The notes below the pieces were generated by a model. That model was not told where the DNA came from. It worked only from the letters and a program-made list of their open reading frames with translations, and did no database searches. 64,000 bases of DNA. Origin: Amyloporia xantha (lineage: Eukaryota; Basidiomycota; Agaricomycetes; Polyporales; Adustoporiaceae). The stretch lies in NCBI GenBank assembly GCA_036971615.1, contig JAYKKR010000037.1, positions 124,001 to 188,000 on the forward strand. Direction: 5' to 3'. The position numbers and the translations under genes were made by a program. Shown here piece after piece: positions 59,776-64,000 of this stretch; the first letter of the stretch is position 1; the number at the start of each line of letters is the position of its first letter.

Positions 59776-60254
59776 CAGCTGTAAGGTTCAGCAACTTGTC
59801 GCGATTCAGGCATAATGGTCACATTGTCGAGATAGCAGCTACCCACAATTTGTGTGAAAACGAGAGCGATGAAATGTTTGTGGAAGTAGCTCCGAGGCCC
59901 GTTTACTACCTGAGTGCCATGTAGTACATGTGTTTCCAGCATGTCTACCTACATGTATTCACGCGCCCTCTGGAAGAACATTCAGGCACCCGGCGCGCCT
60001 CGCCGGGTGACTCAGCTATCTGGCTACCAATGGGAGGACAATGATGTCGGCTTTAAGGCGTAATTGCATTGTCGCGGTGCCGACGCAGGGCGCCACTTGT
60101 CGCTTAATGTGAAACGGTCCACATCGGGCCTGGTCGCGGTTGCAGACGCAATGAGCGCGGTGTTTCACCGATTTGGACTCGCGATGTGTGCCCTGTTGAA
60201 TTTTCTTATTCGTACAGCCATTACCTCCCACCAAAAAACCATCCAACCTGCAAA
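59776..60254. promoter_or_regulatory. Divergent promoter, TET/JBP / partner gene
   Basis: 479 bp between opposing starts, the same head-to-head layout as 49675-50124. Contains GGTCGCGGT at ~60131 and TGTCGCGGTG at ~60071, and a pyrimidine stretch (ACCTCCCACC) just before the partner ATG. Confidence 0.5.
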
Positions 60255-63200
60255 ATGAGTCTCAAAGGTGCCCACACCAGTTCTTTAGGTGCTGAGCTCG
60301 AGCTCTTCAAGAGTGCCGACCGTAATCAAAGAAAATTAATCGTCGACGCGGCGTTAATCAAGTTACAAACTGCACACCCCACGCTCGTCGACATGGAAAA
60401 AGGGGCCTTACGAAGGGTACGTCTTCTTCTCTGTTTATCGCGACAACGCTGATACCGGTGCAGCAACTCCTGGAATGGTTCCGTAACAGCAACAGAGGTG
60501 ATGGGCCGAGAAAAGCAACTAGATGGGGGCGTAAAAGGTCAGGTCCAGAGCAATTTGCACTCGAGAACAGGGAGCTTGTCAAGGCCATGTCTTTGGAGAT
60601 CACCAATGGGGACGCGATTGGAAACAAGAATATCGGCGCGTGGCCGTCCGCGCAAGCTCAACTTTGGAAAGCACTCACTGAGGACGAGCAAACCGCGTAT
60701 ATTGCGAGGCGAACGCGCCGACAGCCGCGAAAAGGCCGCTCGTCCTGGCTTCGCAAAAGTTTGTAGTGCCTCTTTGCTGTATCACACCTGTCCCTCATAT
60801 TTGTGTAGATCCATCCAAAGGAAATTGGTGCAGCAGCTGAAGGCCTTCACGACTCAGATATACAGCGACTATGGCGTGCGAATGGTCGCGTTCTCCGCCG
60901 TTCAGGTTGGACCGGACGAAGTCCTCGTAGAAACGTGAGGTCGCGTTTATCTGTAAACGCCTCATGCTGACATAGAATACAGACATGACTACAACAAGGA
61001 CCTAGAAAATGCTCCAGCATTTACGGACATGCCGGATTGGAAAGAGAACACATACGAAGAATTCGGCACGTACAGTCGCAACGTATTCTTGGATGGAGAG
61101 GTAGCGGACGCGACAATGGGTACAGCCGCGAGAAAGGCGCGGATCAGGCAGATCATGGACCTCGATGCGGAGGGTCTTCCGTTGATCCCTGATGAGCCTG
61201 CGGGTGACGATCGCGAGAAGCTCGACGATTTGAAAGCATTGCTTAGGGAGTTCTTGAACATGCATTTTAGTGAGCACATTTCCTTTGTCGCGACAGCCGT
61301 CTCTGATGACCGGACAGAGGCCGCGACTGGAAGTACAAAGGCGCGAGCCCCTTGGACGCATATCACGCAAAATCCTTTCCTATACTTTGACCAAGAGATG
61401 ACTCCTGAAAGGATGGGCCTTCGCGATCCTTCTCACATGACCGACGGGCCGCTAAGGAGCCTGCTAGCATACTGGCGCGAGCGACAACTCAGCAATGGGG
61501 GTGTCCCCGTTTCGTTTTAAGGCCTACATGTTAAAACATGACGACGACGGTAATGCGATCATGGCGCCCGCAGTATACGACCAAGCTGTCGTCGAGCGGC
61601 CGAAGAAGCAGACGCGAAAGAACAAAAAGTCCAAGCCGATGGGGAGCAAGAAAGCCCGTGGCAAACGTCCTGCCCGTCGCGTCCAAGACGAGGATCAGAG
61701 TGACGAGTTTGATATGGATGTCGGCGCCGAGAGCGATCATTCCTCTGATGATGAGGAGGATGCATCACTCATTCGAATAAAGCCAGCCAGCTGGGCCAAA
61801 AACTCGTGCACACGTCGTCATAACTTCCTTGTATCAATAGGCGCGGCGCAGGCATATTTTGAAGCAGTCGAGTTACTCGATGAACTCATGGTGAGTTCAC
61901 CGCGACGTTAATATGTTCCGCGACTAATGCATGCAACTCAGCACGGCACCATACCACACTTCGCGCCCCTTGAGGGAAATGGCTGGACGTGCTGGGATTA
62001 TGATGACCGCTACCTTCCCTCGACAATTCACAGTGATCCTGACGGCCTCGCGGCTGCACTCCGGTGGCTGGGAAGTGCCCCTTATCTCGACAAGACCGCC
62101 AGCTTCCCACGAGACAGTCCTGAGAACAACATAATCGTGGAACAATTTTTACTCATCATCGGCCTTATCACCCGCGAGGCCGATCTTGTGCAATTTGGGT
62201 GGGAGGATGAAGAAGACGCGGTTCAGTCGGGCATCCCAGATCACATTTTGAATTCACAGATTGCATTTATTCCGATTGTGGACGACCAAATTCTTCCAAT
62301 GGTGATGCTTCTTCGCGATGTCATGAAGGAGGCCCAGGGATTGGTAAATGCGCCCTACAAGTTATGCAGGGAGGGGTCATCTCGGTCCGGCGTTGAAGGC
62401 GCTTCAAGTTCTTCCCACCTTATACAGGCTCAAGGGTCTCAGGTCAGCTCGGTAATAGCTGTCACGCACAGTCCTGAGATGCAGGAGAGCCTCCAGGAGC
62501 AGTTTAGCATAGACCGCGACAGGGGCCCCTTGGTATTCGCTGCAGAACCCATGGGCAGCAATGACAACGTCGGCGCGGACAATAATGAGAATGTGGACGT
62601 TAATCCAGAGACACAAAACTTGAAGGACGCATTGGCAGCGGCACTTCTCGCCGTCGAAACATTAAAGAAGTCAAGTGAACAACAAGCCGCAGCCGCGACT
62701 CAGGGAAAGTCAGTTGCGCTTCGAGGAGGCGAGCCAACCGCGACGGGAAGGAAACACCTCAATGCAGGAGGCCGATACGCATGCTGCAACAAATTCAGAT
62801 GTCCGCGACAGGCTAAATCCAGCCCAGCTTGAGATGGAGGCTGTCGCGGCAGCCAAGGAGAACGCACGAATTCAGCAGGAGGCCATCGAAAGGGAAAAGC
62901 AAGGAAGGCAGCGCAAGTCGCAGCGGAGATGGACGACTTGGCTTGGGCTGAAGGATTGGCGCGAGAGGCAGAGGAGGCTACGAGGGTCGCGGCGCGCGAG
63001 GCTAAAGACGCGGAGGAGAAGTTGCGCACAAAACAGAATGCAAGGAATAATATTCAACGCCTTGACGCCATGCGTAAGTCGTCCGACGAGAAGGCGGCCG
63101 CGGATAAACGAGGGAGAATGGCACGCACGCTAGCTCAGCAGGCTCGCGCCGGGACTTCACGGCTTCCTCAAGCTGGACCCATGGCAAGCAGAGGCGAAGA

Positions 63201-63973
63201 GCCCAAGGAGTCTTCACCATCAATAGTGCCCGCAAAGCGCGCTGCTCCTGAATCCGTCGAGGAGCAACGGCAGATCTTACTGGAGCGCGTCAGAAGCCGC
63301 TTTGGAGGGTCACCATTAGTTGCGGACCCTATTCCCCAGAATACACAAACAGCGCCCCCGGTCCTCGAGGGAGAAATACCATGGCGAAATTCAGCTCCAC
63401 GTCCACCCGCCGGACGTCCAATGCGTCCAGTTCCCAAAGAGAATCTTGTTGGGGGAAGCAGCAACGTTGCTTCTGGTGCCTCGAGCTCATATGCGGTCCG
63501 ACCAACTGTGTCGAGTGGAAAGGAGGGCACAGACTCGGATCTCGATGAGCCTCCTCCTGCCCATGCCTGGACGCGGAACATGGCGCGGAAGGAGAAGGAC
63601 GACATGCTCCGCGCACCCACCGGTGGATCTGTATCAGATGCTATCGGGAAACCTCGCCACACTCGAGCAAGTGCAAGAGCGCAGGATAAGGGAGCGGATG
63701 TCGCTGAGGGCAGTTCTCAGGGAGGAGTTGGGCCGCGAAAGGATGATAGGACAGCCGCGCGTGGTCGCGGCAAAGCTCGTGCTACCGGTCGCGGACGAGG
63801 TGCTGGACGGGCGCGAGGGTCGCGGTGGTCGCGGTGGTCGCGGTCGATCCACACTGCCTGTGGTTCAGGAGGACGAAGAGGAGGAAGAGGTTGACGACGA
63901 CGAAGGGCAGGAGGAAGCAGAACCTCCGCGAAAGAAAGTCGCGAGACGGGGGAATGGACAGAAACGCAAGTAG
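60255..63973 (+). CDS. KDZ/TET-associated large partner protein, right copy, with frame breaks
   Basis: Five exons: 60255-60416, 60464-60758, 60809-60934, 60983-61890 and 61942-63973, about 1170 residues. Order: MSLKGAHTSSLGAELELF; a region with RWGRKRSGPEQFALENREL and LWKALTEDEQTAYIAR (HMG-box-like at best); LKAFTTQIYSDYGVRMVAFS; a conserved core WTHITQNPFLYF and RDPSHMTDGPLRSLLAYW; a Lys/Arg-rich segment (KKARGKRPARR) then acidic; IIVEQFLLIIGLITRE and QFGWEDEEDAVQSG; a charged coiled coil; an Arg-Gly-rich (GRGRGAGRARG), Glu-rich, basic end GNGQKRK. The frame is lost by one base at GG 60708 (left copy has GGG), by two at G5 61497, by one at A4 62895, near 62750, and near 63800. Basic and RG-rich parts suggest nucleic-acid binding. 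The family is unnamed to me. Confidence 0.77.
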
Positions 63974-64000
63974 GGAACGTCTTCAAGTGGTCGCGCCGGA

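Larger units (their letters stand above)
53836..63973. mobile_element. Composite KDZ transposon carrying a TET/JBP gene
   Basis: Four genes in the order accessory (minus), KDZ transposase (plus), TET/JBP dioxygenase (minus), partner (plus). KDZ and TET/JBP converge with 72 bp between stop codons. The accessory gene and KDZ share one divergent promoter, TET/JBP and partner another. KDZ transposons coupled to TET/JBP genes are established for mushroom genomes. Terminal inverted repeats and target duplications were not found: the right end may lie beyond the window and the left end is not obvious. Confidence 0.85.

Overview
The window is eukaryotic. It is almost certainly from a basidiomycete fungus of the mushroom class (Agaricomycetes). 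The evidence is 43-65 nt GT-AG introns, a KDZ-superfamily transposase, a TET/JBP dioxygenase encoded beside it, and an ankyrin/SEC-C gene of a type I associate with that class. I saw no rRNA, tRNA, reverse transcriptase, bacterial-type operon or CRISPR.

Positions 1-39108 are 3.8 head-to-tail copies of one ~10.37 kb unit, phased here at 1, 10372, 20745 and 31111. Copies 1-3 look nearly identical; the few differences found are mostly homopolymer lengths. Divergence rises abruptly at about 30.7 kb, inside an ankyrin gene, and the fourth copy is visibly older and breaks off at 39108. The only convincing protein gene in each unit is a minus-strand ankyrin-repeat protein with two SEC-C-type cysteine motifs. 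The rest of the unit is GC-rich non-coding DNA, an AT-richer stretch, a TATA-led candidate spliced transcript and a duplicated exon-intron cassette.

At 39112-40467 lies a minisatellite (14 x 86 bp) behind a TATA-containing leader. A sister array (13 regular 76 bp units plus degenerate ones, 50486-52176) has the same leader and core words. In both places the leader begins exactly where other DNA is cut off: the 10.4 kb unit in one case, a TET/JBP gene in the other.

The right 18 kb is a composite KDZ transposon. Its intact half runs: accessory gene (minus, 53836-54609), KDZ transposase (plus, 54854-58432, 1028 aa, 10 exons, all junctions in frame), TET/JBP dioxygenase (minus, 58505-59775), and a large ~1170-residue partner protein (plus, 60255-63973). 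A broken second set lies to its left: the partner gene and a truncated TET/JBP start in inverted orientation (45964-50485), then a second accessory gene and a relic of KDZ exon 1 in direct orientation (52414-53560). A further gene with a cysteine cluster and coiled coil (42793-45598) converges on the left partner gene. The transposase would mobilise the element. The TET/JBP enzyme would oxidise 5-methylcytosine and could relieve host methylation silencing. The partner and accessory proteins have no function I can name.

Two patterns cut across the genes. The words CGCGAC/GTCGCG are strongly over-represented from 39 kb rightwards in exons, introns and satellites, but not in the 10.4 kb units. 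Nearly every non-transposase gene of the right half is broken by small base losses in or next to short homopolymers, while the transposase is not. Either the consensus sequence has errors or the cargo genes are decaying.
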